From Actinomycetota bacterium (GTDB lineage Bacteria > Cyanobacteriota > Vampirovibrionia > Obscuribacterales > Obscuribacteraceae): a stretch of DNA of 17,621 nucleotides. This document shows, piece after piece, positions 1-7,364 of the stretch. A program made the translations under genes and the position numbers. Below the pieces are notes generated by a model. The model saw nothing but the letters and a program-made list of their open reading frames with translations, ran no database searches and was not told where the DNA came from. Where the stretch lies: positions 1 through 17,621 of the forward strand of contig CAJCIF010000371.1 in assembly GCA_903970355.1 (NCBI GenBank). The letters run 5' to 3'. How positions within the stretch are numbered: position 1 is the first letter of the stretch; every line of letters begins with the position of its first letter.

Positions 1-846
1 AACAATCTTCTTCGCTTTGAAATGGAAGGTTTGTTTGTTGGGCAAATAGGCATCCGGGTGATTGCGCTTGTCGTTCGATTCTTCACGATATGACATCGGA
101 CCGACGTTCCAGTATTTCGAATAATAGAAAGGGGTCGATCCGGAAATGGTGCCGTTCTTAAAGGCTAATCCATTTTTAGAACCATAGCCTTTTCGGGCAA
201 TAATTTCTGAACCTTGCAATTCGGTATCGGGTTTAGTGATCAAATATTCGTCAGAATTGATCTTGAATTTGAAGGAACTGCCGGTGGTGAGTTGGTCGCC
301 GCGCAGAATGCGAACATTGCCTCGAGCATCCATGATTTGAGAGTTTTGATCGTACAAAATCGTGTCGGCTTGCAACTTCGAATTTTGACCACCAATGATG
401 GCTACTGCGTTTCCAGTGCCCAGGAAGGTATTGTTATCTTGATCGAATTCCGTATCGTCAGCGACGATCTGAACAGTGCCTTTCAGTAATTTATCCGCCG
501 GCGTTGCTTCTTCATCGTCTACATTGCCTGTTTGCACATTGCCGCTTTCCGGAGCGATGGTGCCAAGTGTCGGCAACAGGTCTTCAGAGTCAGCAATCGG
601 CTTTCCTGAGCTTGGAGTTGGCGTTGCATCTATTTCAGCTTTCTCTTCAGTTTGCTGCGCTGCAGGAGGGGCGGTGTCAAGTTTCGGAGTAAGTGGTAAC
701 AGCATGGTCCCTGAAGGGGAAGGACCACTATCATCAGAACTGCCGGTTACAGCAAATGTAGGACTAATTGAAATACACTGGGCAAGGATGACCAGTGGCA
801 AACTTGCTGCAAGAAGTTTCCGTGCAAATGAATTTTGAATCTGCAA
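1..846 (-). CDS. OstA/LptD-like outer-membrane assembly protein, N-terminal part (3' end outside window)
   Basis: The minus-strand frame is open from 846 through the window edge (282 codons visible). I chose the TTG at 844-846 because GGCGG sits 5 bases upstream and an in-frame stop lies just before it; no ATG suits. Residues 1-32 form a classic signal peptide (basic start, hydrophobic core, likely cleavage after TFA). A Pro/Ser/Glu-rich linker follows to about residue 120. Residues ~123-215 show repeated beta-strand segments of the OstA type (for example VADDTEFD, ADTILYDQNSQIMDARGNV), as in the periplasmic jellyroll of LptA/LptD, which carries lipopolysaccharide to the outer membrane. Any C-terminal barrel would lie outside the window, so full LptD identity is unproven; a cyanobacterial-type OstA-like protein is the alternative. 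The family assignment is from motif appearance only. Confidence 0.75.
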   Translation of the reverse strand, partial: MQIQNSFARKLLAASLPLVILAQCISISPTFAVTGSSDDSGPSPSGTMLLPLTPKLDTAPPAAQQTEEKAEIDATPTPSSGKPIADSEDLLPTLGTIAPESGNVQTGNVDDEEATPADKLLKGTVQIVADDTEFDQDNNTFLGTGNAVAIIGGQNSKLQADTILYDQNSQIMDARGNVRILRGDQLTTGSSFKFKINSDEYLITKPDTELQGSEIIARKGYGSKNGLAFKNGTISGSTPFYYSKYWNVGPMSYREESNDKRNHPDAYLPNKQTFHFKAKKIV

Positions 847-908
847 AATTTCCGCCTTGTCTTAGCCTTCAAACGCCGTATGTGAGGCTGGATGTCAACA
901 CCGATTAA

Positions 909-937
909 ATACTATAGAGATCGAATGTCCCGGTCAA
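909..937 (-). promoter_or_regulatory. Possible sigma70-type promoter for the OstA-like gene
   Basis: On the minus strand TTGACC (932-937) and TAGTAT (909-914) are separated by 17 bases. This would give a leader of about 55 bases before the TTG start at 846. The -35 matches the consensus at 5 of 6 positions and the -10 at 4 of 6. It is a by-eye call with no other support. Confidence 0.35.
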
Positions 938-952
938 GGAAACTTCTATGAT

Positions 953-980
953 TTGTTCCTAGTCGGAATCACACTACAAT
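953..980 (+). promoter_or_regulatory. Weak candidate promoter for the alcohol dehydrogenase gene
   Basis: TACAAT (975-980) is a good -10 match. A poor -35, TTGTTC (953-958), lies 16 bases upstream. Transcription from here would include the inverted repeat at 1031-1052 in the leader. The call rests mainly on the -10. Confidence 0.25.
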
Positions 981-1030
981 ACTGTTGGGGTGTTCGAGCA
1001 CATGAGTTATTTGTTATGTAATGATAGACA

Positions 1031-1052
1031 CTGCTCAAATTATGTTGAGCAG
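1031..1052. promoter_or_regulatory. Perfect 8-bp inverted repeat upstream of the alcohol dehydrogenase gene
   Basis: CTGCTCAA (1031-1038) and TTGAGCAG (1045-1052) are exact reverse complements with a 6-base centre (ATTATG). It lies 59 bases before the ATG at 1112, in the 265-base divergent gap between the OstA-like gene and the dehydrogenase. There is no T-tract, so a terminator is unlikely. It looks like an operator for a dimeric repressor/activator or a leader hairpin; which of these is not decidable from sequence alone. Confidence 0.5.
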
Positions 1053-1111
1053 AGAAGCGTAAGCGCCCGTAGTATTGAGTTAGTCCACACTCTAGGCAGG
1101 TAATCGAATTT

Positions 1112-2275
1112 ATGAACCCCTTTATGTTTCATACGCCGTCCAGAATTTACTTCGGCGAAGAAACATCACTAACCGCACCAGACCTCATGCGAGAAATAGG
1201 TGGTTCAAAGGTTCTCATCATTACTGATGATGTGCTGGTTAAGACTGGGCTCATGGCGCCTATCATCGATGCTTTCAAGAACGACGGCAATTTTGAAGTA
1301 ACTGTTTTCAGCGATGTGCCGCCGGACTCAGATGTCAAATGTGTTGGCAGTGCCACTGCCGTAGGGCGCGGCCAAGGTTGTGATTGCATCTTGTCTATAG
1401 GCGGGGGTTCGGTTTTAGACACCGCTAAGGCAGTTGCCATATGTCTAACATTTGGCGGCAATCTGGAGGAATATCAAGGTCTTAACAACCTGTCCACAAA
1501 ATTACTGCCTCACATCGCCATACCCACCACTTCTGGAACGGGCTCTGAAGTTTCTATGGTGGCGATGATTAAAGATTCAGCCGAACGCAAAAAATTACTT
1601 TTTGGCAGCCGATTTATTGCACCGGACACCGCAATTTTGGATCCAAAATTGCTAGTCACATTGCCGCCAAAACTTACGGCTGCAACCGGCCTTGATGCTG
1701 TTACCCATGCCATTGAAGCGTTTACTTCCCTTTCAACTGTTTCCGTTTTCACGGATGTTTTGTGTATTGAAGCATTGAAATTGCTTTTTAAATGGTTGCC
1801 CATTGCCACTAAATCCGGTGATGACCTGGATGCAAGAGCAAATACATTGGTGGCATCTACGATGGCAGGTATTGCCTTCACTAATACCGGTGTAGGTGTA
1901 GTTCATGCGCTCGCTCACGCCACAGGCGGTGAGTTCGGTACACACCACGGCATGACGAATTCCGTCTTTCTCCCACATGGCATGAGTTTCAATATGGATG
2001 CAGCCGGCGATCGTTATGCTGAGATTGCAAGACAATTAAAATTTACGGAAAACAGCAATAACGAAATTGCCGCCAAAACTCTTATAGATAAAGTAGAAGA
2101 ACTGGCAAGCTCGATCAATTTGCCTCGCAGATTACGTGACATGGGTGTTCCGGCCCTCGATGGACAAGGGGTCGAAGACCTCGCTAATATAGCTTCGACC
2201 GACCCTGCCATAATGTTCAATCCGAAGGAAGCAACCATTGAAGATATCATCGGGATATACGAGAGAGCTTATTAA
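1112..2275 (+). CDS. Iron-containing (type III) alcohol dehydrogenase
   Basis: The 387-residue product is the usual length for metal-dependent group III alcohol dehydrogenases, cytoplasmic NAD(P)-linked oxidoreductases that interconvert alcohols and aldehydes. The GGGS nucleotide-binding motif is at 97-100 and PTTSGTGSE at 138-146. The four metal ligands expected by analogy with FucO are all present: Asp195 and His199 in GLDAVTHAIEA, His265 in VHALAHA, and His279 in THHG. A purine-rich AGGCAGG lies upstream of the ATG. The stop codon overlaps the next gene's start (TAATG), so the two are translationally coupled. Substrate cannot be told; related enzymes act on butanol, lactaldehyde, ethanol or propanediol. 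Family assignment is secure, and the metal (Fe or Zn) is inferred. Confidence 0.93.
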   Translation: MNPFMFHTPSRIYFGEETSLTAPDLMREIGGSKVLIITDDVLVKTGLMAPIIDAFKNDGNFEVTVFSDVPPDSDVKCVGSATAVGRGQGCDCILSIGGGSVLDTAKAVAICLTFGGNLEEYQGLNNLSTKLLPHIAIPTTSGTGSEVSMVAMIKDSAERKKLLFGSRFIAPDTAILDPKLLVTLPPKLTAATGLDAVTHAIEAFTSLSTVSVFTDVLCIEALKLLFKWLPIATKSGDDLDARANTLVASTMAGIAFTNTGVGVVHALAHATGGEFGTHHGMTNSVFLPHGMSFNMDAAGDRYAEIARQLKFTENSNNEIAAKTLIDKVEELASSINLPRRLRDMGVPALDGQGVEDLANIASTDPAIMFNPKEATIEDIIGIYERAY

Positions 2276-2694
2276 TGCCGGCTTTTAAAAATACAGACGA
2301 ACTCAATGCGGTGATGGAATTGCTCTGGGGGACGATCAAAGACGATCCAGGCATGTCAAGCAAATTGATCGCCTCAAAATTAGTTGTCCGCTTCGTTTAT
2401 CGTGAGCCTGAGGGACGACTCACTGTCGATTGCAGTGATGGCAAAACCATGTTGGTATCAACTGGCGATACCAGTAACAAGCCAATCATCGAGATGTTTA
2501 TGAAAGCAGATGTGGCGCATGAATTTTGGCTTGGCAAAGTGAATGTGCCTGTCGCAATTCTTTCCGGCAAAATTGTTTCCAAAGGTCCAACACCAAAAGC
2601 TCTAGCGCTTTTACCGGTTATTAAACCGGCCTTTCCTATGTATCTGGACATTTACGAGACCGCCAAAAAGAAAATAGCCAGTTGCGCTGAATAA
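2275..2694 (+). CDS. SCP2 sterol-binding-domain-like protein
   Basis: This 139-residue single-domain protein begins at the ATG sharing one base with the dehydrogenase stop (TAATG). The pattern is SCP2-like: a middle beta section (VRFVYREPEGRLTVDCSDGK, then an SNKPIIEMFMKADVAHEFW segment) followed by a helix and a short hydrophobic loop (KVNVPVAILSGKIVSKGP). This resembles bacterial SCP2/YhbT-like lipid-carrier folds, where a hydrophobic tunnel binds acyl chains. There is no signal peptide or membrane span, so it should be cytoplasmic. Tight coupling to the dehydrogenase suggests the carrier may present or sequester a hydrophobic alcohol/aldehyde or acyl substrate, but that is inference. It ends 47 bases before the response regulator, and no terminator was seen in between. 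Confidence 0.72.
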   Translation: MPAFKNTDELNAVMELLWGTIKDDPGMSSKLIASKLVVRFVYREPEGRLTVDCSDGKTMLVSTGDTSNKPIIEMFMKADVAHEFWLGKVNVPVAILSGKIVSKGPTPKALALLPVIKPAFPMYLDIYETAKKKIASCAE

Positions 2695-2741
2695 GTTTTC
2701 AATCAAGCTAGAATTAGAATGGATGCTCAAGTGAGAGCCTG

Positions 2742-3362
2742 ATGACAGAAACTATCAGAATCGTTCTAGTTGAAGACCATTACACAACGTTAGAAGGCCT
2801 CACTGCTGGGTTGGAGCGTGAAGAAGGCTTTGTCGTCGTAGGCGCTTGTGCCAATTCCGATGAAGGTCTGGCACTAGTAGAACAGCATCGTCCGGATGTA
2901 GCTGTGCTCGATTTGCATCTGCCCGGCACCATGGCGCCGCGTGAAATGATCCAAGAATATTTGCGATATCCACTTATGAAGATCGTCGTATTTTCAGCAG
3001 AAAATCGCATGGCTTATATTCAATCTGTTGTGACCATGGGCGTATCGGCCTACTTGCTTAAATCTGAGCGAGTGGCGAAGGTGGCAGAAACTATCCGCAA
3101 AGTGATGAAAGGACAAACTGGTATTGTATCTGAGGACCTTTCCTTCGATTACAAACGCATCACCGCATCGGAGCAAGAAGTTTTGCACATGCTCGGTTTA
3201 GGGATGAAATATCAAGAAATTGCGGACCAGCGTGGTACATCCATAGCAACTGCTCGCAAACAATGCGAGGTTCTGCTCCTGAAGCTAAGCCTCGATTCGC
3301 GTGAGCAACTGATTGCCTGGGCCGTGAAGAATGGCTATGGAGCAGTGGAAGCCAATCGTTGA
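2742..3362 (+). CDS. NarL/FixJ-family response regulator
   Basis: The 206-residue protein has a receiver domain at about 5-120. The acidic pair is Glu11/Asp12, the phosphoacceptor is Asp57 (VLDLHLPG), the switch residue is Ser85 and the conserved lysine is Lys107. A LuxR-type helix-turn-helix follows at about 140-200 (TASEQEVLHMLGLGMKYQEIA). The recognition-helix region reads SIATARKQCEVLLLKL rather than the common KTVxNHxxxIxxKL, so the DNA site is probably not a typical NarL box. The start is the ATG at 2742, with only a weak GAGAG upstream. It is followed 18 bases later by a histidine kinase of the matching HisKA_3 class, which is very likely its cognate kinase. Target genes are unknown. 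Confidence 0.92.
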   Translation: MTETIRIVLVEDHYTTLEGLTAGLEREEGFVVVGACANSDEGLALVEQHRPDVAVLDLHLPGTMAPREMIQEYLRYPLMKIVVFSAENRMAYIQSVVTMGVSAYLLKSERVAKVAETIRKVMKGQTGIVSEDLSFDYKRITASEQEVLHMLGLGMKYQEIADQRGTSIATARKQCEVLLLKLSLDSREQLIAWAVKNGYGAVEANR

Positions 3363-3380
3363 TTTAGCCGGTTGTCCCTT

Positions 3381-5546
3381 ATGTCCAATAATCTAGATCA
3401 AGTTTATCGTCGCCCGCCAACACAGGCCTGTCCTGAAGAGAAGGAATTGGCTGAGGCTATGCAACTGGCCATCTCGAAGCCGGGTTGCCGATTTGAAATG
3501 CCCTGGCTGGAGGGAAAATCGGAAGTTCGTTATATGCTGACCGTCCAGACAGCGGAGCCTGAAACGGCGCCAGTATGGAACCTCACAACCAGCAACGGCA
3601 TAGCCTTAACGCCTATATGCACTTTAAACTCAACCGATCCAAAGAAAGTCCGCAATATTATTATTGAACGGATGCGTGGCAAGGCAGATACCACCAAGGA
3701 GATAAATGCTTCGCCGCGCAATAGCCAGGCCAGAATTTCAAATACGAGCCTCTCCAGTCTAGCGACTTCATTGCGTTCAACAGGAAACAATGAATCGCTG
3801 TTTACGCGGGTCAAGAACACCGGCAGCTTTCCGCAAATTGGCCCAACTTCTCTAGAAGAGAACTTGTCACACGCCAATGCAAACGCCCAGCGCCTTACCG
3901 GACAGCATCTTTCTCTTCTGGGCACTACACCAAAAGTGCCCGAAAAAGCAACAGGCACCGTCCTGATCGGAGATCTTCTTCAAAAGGCAAACTTGGTGAC
4001 GGCCGAACAAGTTGGCGACGCTTTGCCGTTATCAAAAAAAACCGGACTACCGATTGGTCGCATATTGATCGAAGCGGGCATCATAAACGAACCAATTTTG
4101 CGCGCCGCTGTTCTGGCTCAGTCTCTTATTCGTGATGGCGTATTGCACGTTGAGCTCGCTGCTCAAGCTGTCGGTGCTGTCGGCGCCAATGGCGAGTCTC
4201 TCGATTCGGCGTTAAAACGCTTGGGATGGCGATCTGAATATTATCAGACCGCAAATAAACTAGGTAATCTCCTTCTTGAAGCAGGTTGTATCTCCAAGCA
4301 ACAGTTGTCTCAAGCTCTGGAAGTTTGCTTTGCAAGCGGCTTGCCATTGGGCAGAGTGCTCGTGTTACGCAAAGTGGTACCAGAAGTAGTGGCATATGCT
4401 GGGCTCTCGGCCCAGGTGCTGTTAAGAGAAGGGAAAATACCGCGCACCGAAGCAGTGGCTGCCGTAAAACTAGCTTCTTCCATGAAAACTACCATTCAAG
4501 GCTGGCTGGAACATGGCGGCATTTTGCCGGATGGCGAACCAAAGGTAATTCGATTGGGAGAGTTGCTCAGCCTGGCAGGCATAGTTTCGGAACTCGATTT
4601 GCTATCTTCCGTTGAACGTGGATTGCTCGAAGAAAAGCCGATTGGGCAGGTTTTGATTGGTGCAAAAGTCATAAACGAAAGAACCCTTCAGCGCGCTCTT
4701 GAACTACAAACAAGAGTCAATAAAAAGGAAATCGGTCCTTTTGAAGCCGCCAATATTCTAAGCACGGACAGCCCAGATGATCCCACCTCTAGTATTCTTC
4801 TGGAAAAAAGGGAAGACCCTCAAGGTCTTTCACAGCTTCTCAGTCTTGTTGGGTTATCTGAATTAGACGATCCGAAAGCTTTATTGCAAGAAGTGCTCAT
4901 TCAAAAACAGAATCTTGCCTATAAAGTCGTCACCCAGCACGAGGAAGTCAAACACCGTCTGGCAAGAGAATTGCATGACACCATCATTGCCGATCTCCTC
5001 ATGCTAAGGCGTTATTTGGCAGGCGATCGCAAATTAACCAACGACCAAACGATCGAGATTGTGGATGATGTCGTCAGACAGCTACGGGAAATATGCAATG
5101 ACTTTGCCCCTCGCCAACTGCACGATTGGGGCCTCGAAATGACAATGCAAGATCTGGCGGAACGGATAAAGATGCGGACCGGCATTGATTGTGTCTTCCA
5201 GCGTGTTGGTAAATTACCGAACTTGCCGGAGCCTGTTCAACTGCATCTTTTTAGAATCGTCCAGGAAAGCCTGAACAATATAGAAAAGTATGCCTCCGCC
5301 TCAAAAGCCATTATTCGCATTGAATCTAACCAAACCGCAATAAGAGTGACTATATCTGACAACGGCAAAGGCTTTGAAAGCACGGACAAAAAAGAACCCG
5401 GCCTTGAATCAGGCGGAATGGGCATGCAGAGCATGCGCGAGCGCATCGAATTAGTGCGCTGTTACTACCCGACCAACATGTTTGTGACATCAGAACCAGG
5501 TCGCGGATCATCAGTAGTGATCGAGCTCACTATCGCAAACAAGTGA
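3381..5546 (+). CDS. Soluble histidine kinase with three MshEN-like repeats
   Basis: Called from the ATG at 3381 (721 residues); a TTG nine bases upstream is also open, and neither has a clear ribosome site. Residues 1-190 are unrecognised, with a Ser/Asn-rich stretch at ~107-185. Three repeats follow at 195-247, 293-345 and 391-443: each is a 24-residue motif, a 5-residue spacer and a second 24-residue motif, with exactly 98 residues between starts. These match the MshEN (GspE N-terminal-like) layout. The C-terminus is a HisKA_3/HATPase kinase: His532 in RLARELHD, N-box QESLNN with Asn633, G1 SDNGKG at ~659, G2 GGMGMQSMRER at ~678. There is no membrane span, so it is a cytoplasmic sensor, expected to phosphorylate the upstream regulator. 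The repeats may bind cyclic di-GMP or dock the repeat protein at 5722; both are inference. Confidence 0.9.
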   Translation: MSNNLDQVYRRPPTQACPEEKELAEAMQLAISKPGCRFEMPWLEGKSEVRYMLTVQTAEPETAPVWNLTTSNGIALTPICTLNSTDPKKVRNIIIERMRGKADTTKEINASPRNSQARISNTSLSSLATSLRSTGNNESLFTRVKNTGSFPQIGPTSLEENLSHANANAQRLTGQHLSLLGTTPKVPEKATGTVLIGDLLQKANLVTAEQVGDALPLSKKTGLPIGRILIEAGIINEPILRAAVLAQSLIRDGVLHVELAAQAVGAVGANGESLDSALKRLGWRSEYYQTANKLGNLLLEAGCISKQQLSQALEVCFASGLPLGRVLVLRKVVPEVVAYAGLSAQVLLREGKIPRTEAVAAVKLASSMKTTIQGWLEHGGILPDGEPKVIRLGELLSLAGIVSELDLLSSVERGLLEEKPIGQVLIGAKVINERTLQRALELQTRVNKKEIGPFEAANILSTDSPDDPTSSILLEKREDPQGLSQLLSLVGLSELDDPKALLQEVLIQKQNLAYKVVTQHEEVKHRLARELHDTIIADLLMLRRYLAGDRKLTNDQTIEIVDDVVRQLREICNDFAPRQLHDWGLEMTMQDLAERIKMRTGIDCVFQRVGKLPNLPEPVQLHLFRIVQESLNNIEKYASASKAIIRIESNQTAIRVTISDNGKGFESTDKKEPGLESGGMGMQSMRERIELVRCYYPTNMFVTSEPGRGSSVVIELTIANK
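3963..4760 (+). repeat. Three in-register ~98-residue MshEN-like protein repeats (kinase)
   Basis: Comparing the protein with itself gives aligned units beginning LIGDLLQKANLV, KLGNLLLEAGCI and RLGELLSLAGIV, spaced exactly 98 codons apart. Each second motif begins P[IL]G and ends in Gln. Between the MshEN-like cores lie ~45-residue helical segments with a shared pattern (hydrophobic, then GxL/I, then A..A). The copies differ at most positions, so this is ancient protein-level duplication rather than a recent DNA repeat. Confidence 0.75.
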
Positions 5547-5612
5547 CTAATATTTTGCTAGATGCAATTAGCCCATTTTGACCGCTAACTTCCGGCTATC
5601 CATGCTTATTTC

Positions 5613-5641
5613 CGCGATTTTATACGCGATTTAGCTATAAC
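5613..5641 (+). promoter_or_regulatory. CGCGATTT direct repeat next to a possible -10 element
   Basis: CGCGATTT occurs at 5613-5620 and again at 5625-5632, 12 bases start to start (about one helical turn). TATAAC at 5636-5641 follows immediately and could serve as a -10 with no recognisable -35. An activator bound at the direct repeat would replace a -35. The site lies in the 175-base gap before the membrane repeat protein; regulation by the neighbouring response regulator is a guess. Confidence 0.3.
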
Positions 5642-5721
5642 AACTTAGCGAATTTATTCTTGCTCGTGACGCAGCTATCATGCTCATGTGGGGACTCAAA
5701 GTATTTGGGGGGAGAGAGCCT

Positions 5722-7320
5722 GTGGCTATTCCGTCTAGTAATCCTAGAAATAGCGGGAATTTTCGAAGTCTGCAGGCTTCGACTCGCACTCCAGTACCAG
5801 GCGGCGGCGGCGCCAAAATCAAAATTGGCCAAATCCTTATAGAGGCTGGCCTGTTAGACCAGGTAAAACTGGGAGAGTGCCTGGCTGTTGCAGCAAAAAC
5901 ATCCCAACCGGTTGGACGGATAGTTTCTATGCTCAATTACGCCTGCGAACAGGACGTAGAATCTGCCCTTATTATTCAAAACCTTATTGCCACTAAAAAG
6001 CTTCAGAAAGAAAGAGCCATTTTCGCTCTCAAAGAAGCGGCTAAACGAAAAATCGCCGTTATTGAGCTTCTCCGGATTTTTGGATCGGGGGCGCCTTCTC
6101 GCATGGAAGAAGCGGAAGTAGACCTCGGATTTCTCCTCACCGAATCGCACCTGGTTGCACACAAAACGCTTGAAGAAGCGATCAAAATGGCGGAAGAATC
6201 AAGTCTCCTGCTTGGCAAAAGCTTGTTACTCAACCATGCTATTACCGTTTCTACGGCCGGAAAAGCCCTGCAAGCCCTCGCTCTGGTTAGAGCCGGTAAG
6301 TTAACGAAAGAGCAAGCGGTCAGTGCCCTTGCAGAAGTTCGCAAAAGCGGTTGTTCCTTAATCGATGCCATTAAGAAAATGCGCGTGGCGCTGCCAGGTC
6401 ATGAAGGTCATATGTTGCTTGGAGAAATGGTAGCGCGCTGTGGGCTCGCTACAGACATGCAAATACTGGCCGCAGTTGAAGCAGCTTTGTTGCAAGGCAA
6501 GAGATTAGGCGAAACCCTCATTGAAAGCGGTGTTATTTCAGAGCAGATGTTGCAATCAGCACTTGAGATTCAAAATCTGGTAGCCAAAAGCGTTATTCCA
6601 GCCGATAAAGCGCTTCTCCTCTTCAATAAATTGGTGCGCGATAAAATCACTCTTGCTGAATTGGCGTCAGCAACAGAACTGTTTGAAGACCGATCCGCTT
6701 CCGATCATGAAGTGCTTGCCACCATATGTAGTTGCAGCATCATAAGCAACGACGATGTTATTAAGGCAGTGCGTGAAAAGGCCGATTACAGAATGGGACC
6801 GGTAAGAGCGTTACTGGCAACAGATCGCTTGCCACCAGCCCTTTATCGTGCCGCTCAAGACTACATTGCCTTGCTGCAAGAAGGCCGGGTAAATGAGACT
6901 GATGGCAAACGTGCCCTTCGCCTTTGCTCTGTGGAAGAGATGACTTTTGCAGCCGCACTTGCTTCGATAGGTCGCAGTTCTGTTGAACGGGAAGTTGAAA
7001 CGCCGGCAGAATTCGTAAAAAATCAGACCTCTCAGGAAGCGATGCAATCGCAGTTTAAGCAAATCGTTTCTAACGGCACCTTCATCAAACTGGTCGTCCT
7101 TCTTATAACGGCGCCTGTTGCTGCCGTTCTCTGGTACAACAACACACCTGAGCCTATCGACATGATCGGCGTCTGGGTAATTCTTGGTGTGGCAGGAAGT
7201 CTCCTTATGCTGATTGGCTTTTCTTTCCAGCATTCGGAAAGAACTGCAGCCAAAGAAGCATATGAGCAAGTTGAGGTTGCCCGTCAAACCAAAGCGCGTT
7301 TGACGAAATGGAAGAAATAA
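5722..7320 (+). CDS. Membrane-anchored protein with four MshEN-like repeats
   Basis: I chose GTG 5722 (532 residues) because GGAG lies 7 bases upstream in a GGGGGGAGAGAG run; the ATGs at 5680 and 5686 in the same frame have no ribosome site. A flexible N-terminus ending in PGGGG leads to four units at about 34-86, 134-186, 232-284 and 330-382, spaced 100, 98 and 98 residues. Each is a 24-5-24 MshEN-like core plus a ~45-residue helical segment; the fourth is the most degenerate. Two hydrophobic spans follow at ~454-472 and ~481-501, then a charged tail ending TKWKK. The repeats should face the cytoplasm, with a short hairpin loop outside. There is no catalytic domain. Sharing the repeat with the kinase upstream suggests a membrane partner or receptor for that kinase (inference). 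Confidence 0.85.
   Translation: MAIPSSNPRNSGNFRSLQASTRTPVPGGGGAKIKIGQILIEAGLLDQVKLGECLAVAAKTSQPVGRIVSMLNYACEQDVESALIIQNLIATKKLQKERAIFALKEAAKRKIAVIELLRIFGSGAPSRMEEAEVDLGFLLTESHLVAHKTLEEAIKMAEESSLLLGKSLLLNHAITVSTAGKALQALALVRAGKLTKEQAVSALAEVRKSGCSLIDAIKKMRVALPGHEGHMLLGEMVARCGLATDMQILAAVEAALLQGKRLGETLIESGVISEQMLQSALEIQNLVAKSVIPADKALLLFNKLVRDKITLAELASATELFEDRSASDHEVLATICSCSIISNDDVIKAVREKADYRMGPVRALLATDRLPPALYRAAQDYIALLQEGRVNETDGKRALRLCSVEEMTFAAALASIGRSSVEREVETPAEFVKNQTSQEAMQSQFKQIVSNGTFIKLVVLLITAPVAAVLWYNNTPEPIDMIGVWVILGVAGSLLMLIGFSFQHSERTAAKEAYEQVEVARQTKARLTKWKK
5821..6990 (+). repeat. Four in-register ~98-residue MshEN-like protein repeats (membrane protein)
   Basis: Units begin KIGQILIEAGLL, DLGFLLTESHLV, LLGEMVARCGLA and EVLATICSCSII. 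The second motif of unit 3 (RLGETLIESGVIS ... ALEIQ) is the best match to the cyclic-di-GMP-binding consensus anywhere in the window, with both the leading Arg and the closing Gln. Closing Gln is also present in unit 1 and lost in units 2 and 4. The units match those of the kinase in length and spacing. Confidence 0.75.
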
Positions 7321-7364
7321 AAGGTATATACAAGTTCCGCCGACTAGACCCAAGTTAAGGCGAA

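Noticed and set aside
214..838. Plus-strand open frames (91 and 120 residues) in the left edge region
   Set aside because: They overlap the minus-strand OstA-like gene, which has a signal peptide and family-type beta pattern; the plus-strand translations look random.
2719..2742. Eight-codon leader ORF ending TGATG at the response regulator start
   Set aside because: Too short and without a ribosome site to support; overlap could be chance.
3360..3362. TGA between regulator and kinase as a selenocysteine codon
   Set aside because: No SECIS-like hairpin is apparent downstream and both proteins are complete families on either side; ordinary stop is more likely.
4286..4615. Plus-strand 109-residue frame inside the kinase gene
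   Set aside because: Shadow frame within the repeat region, which is clearly coding in the kinase frame.
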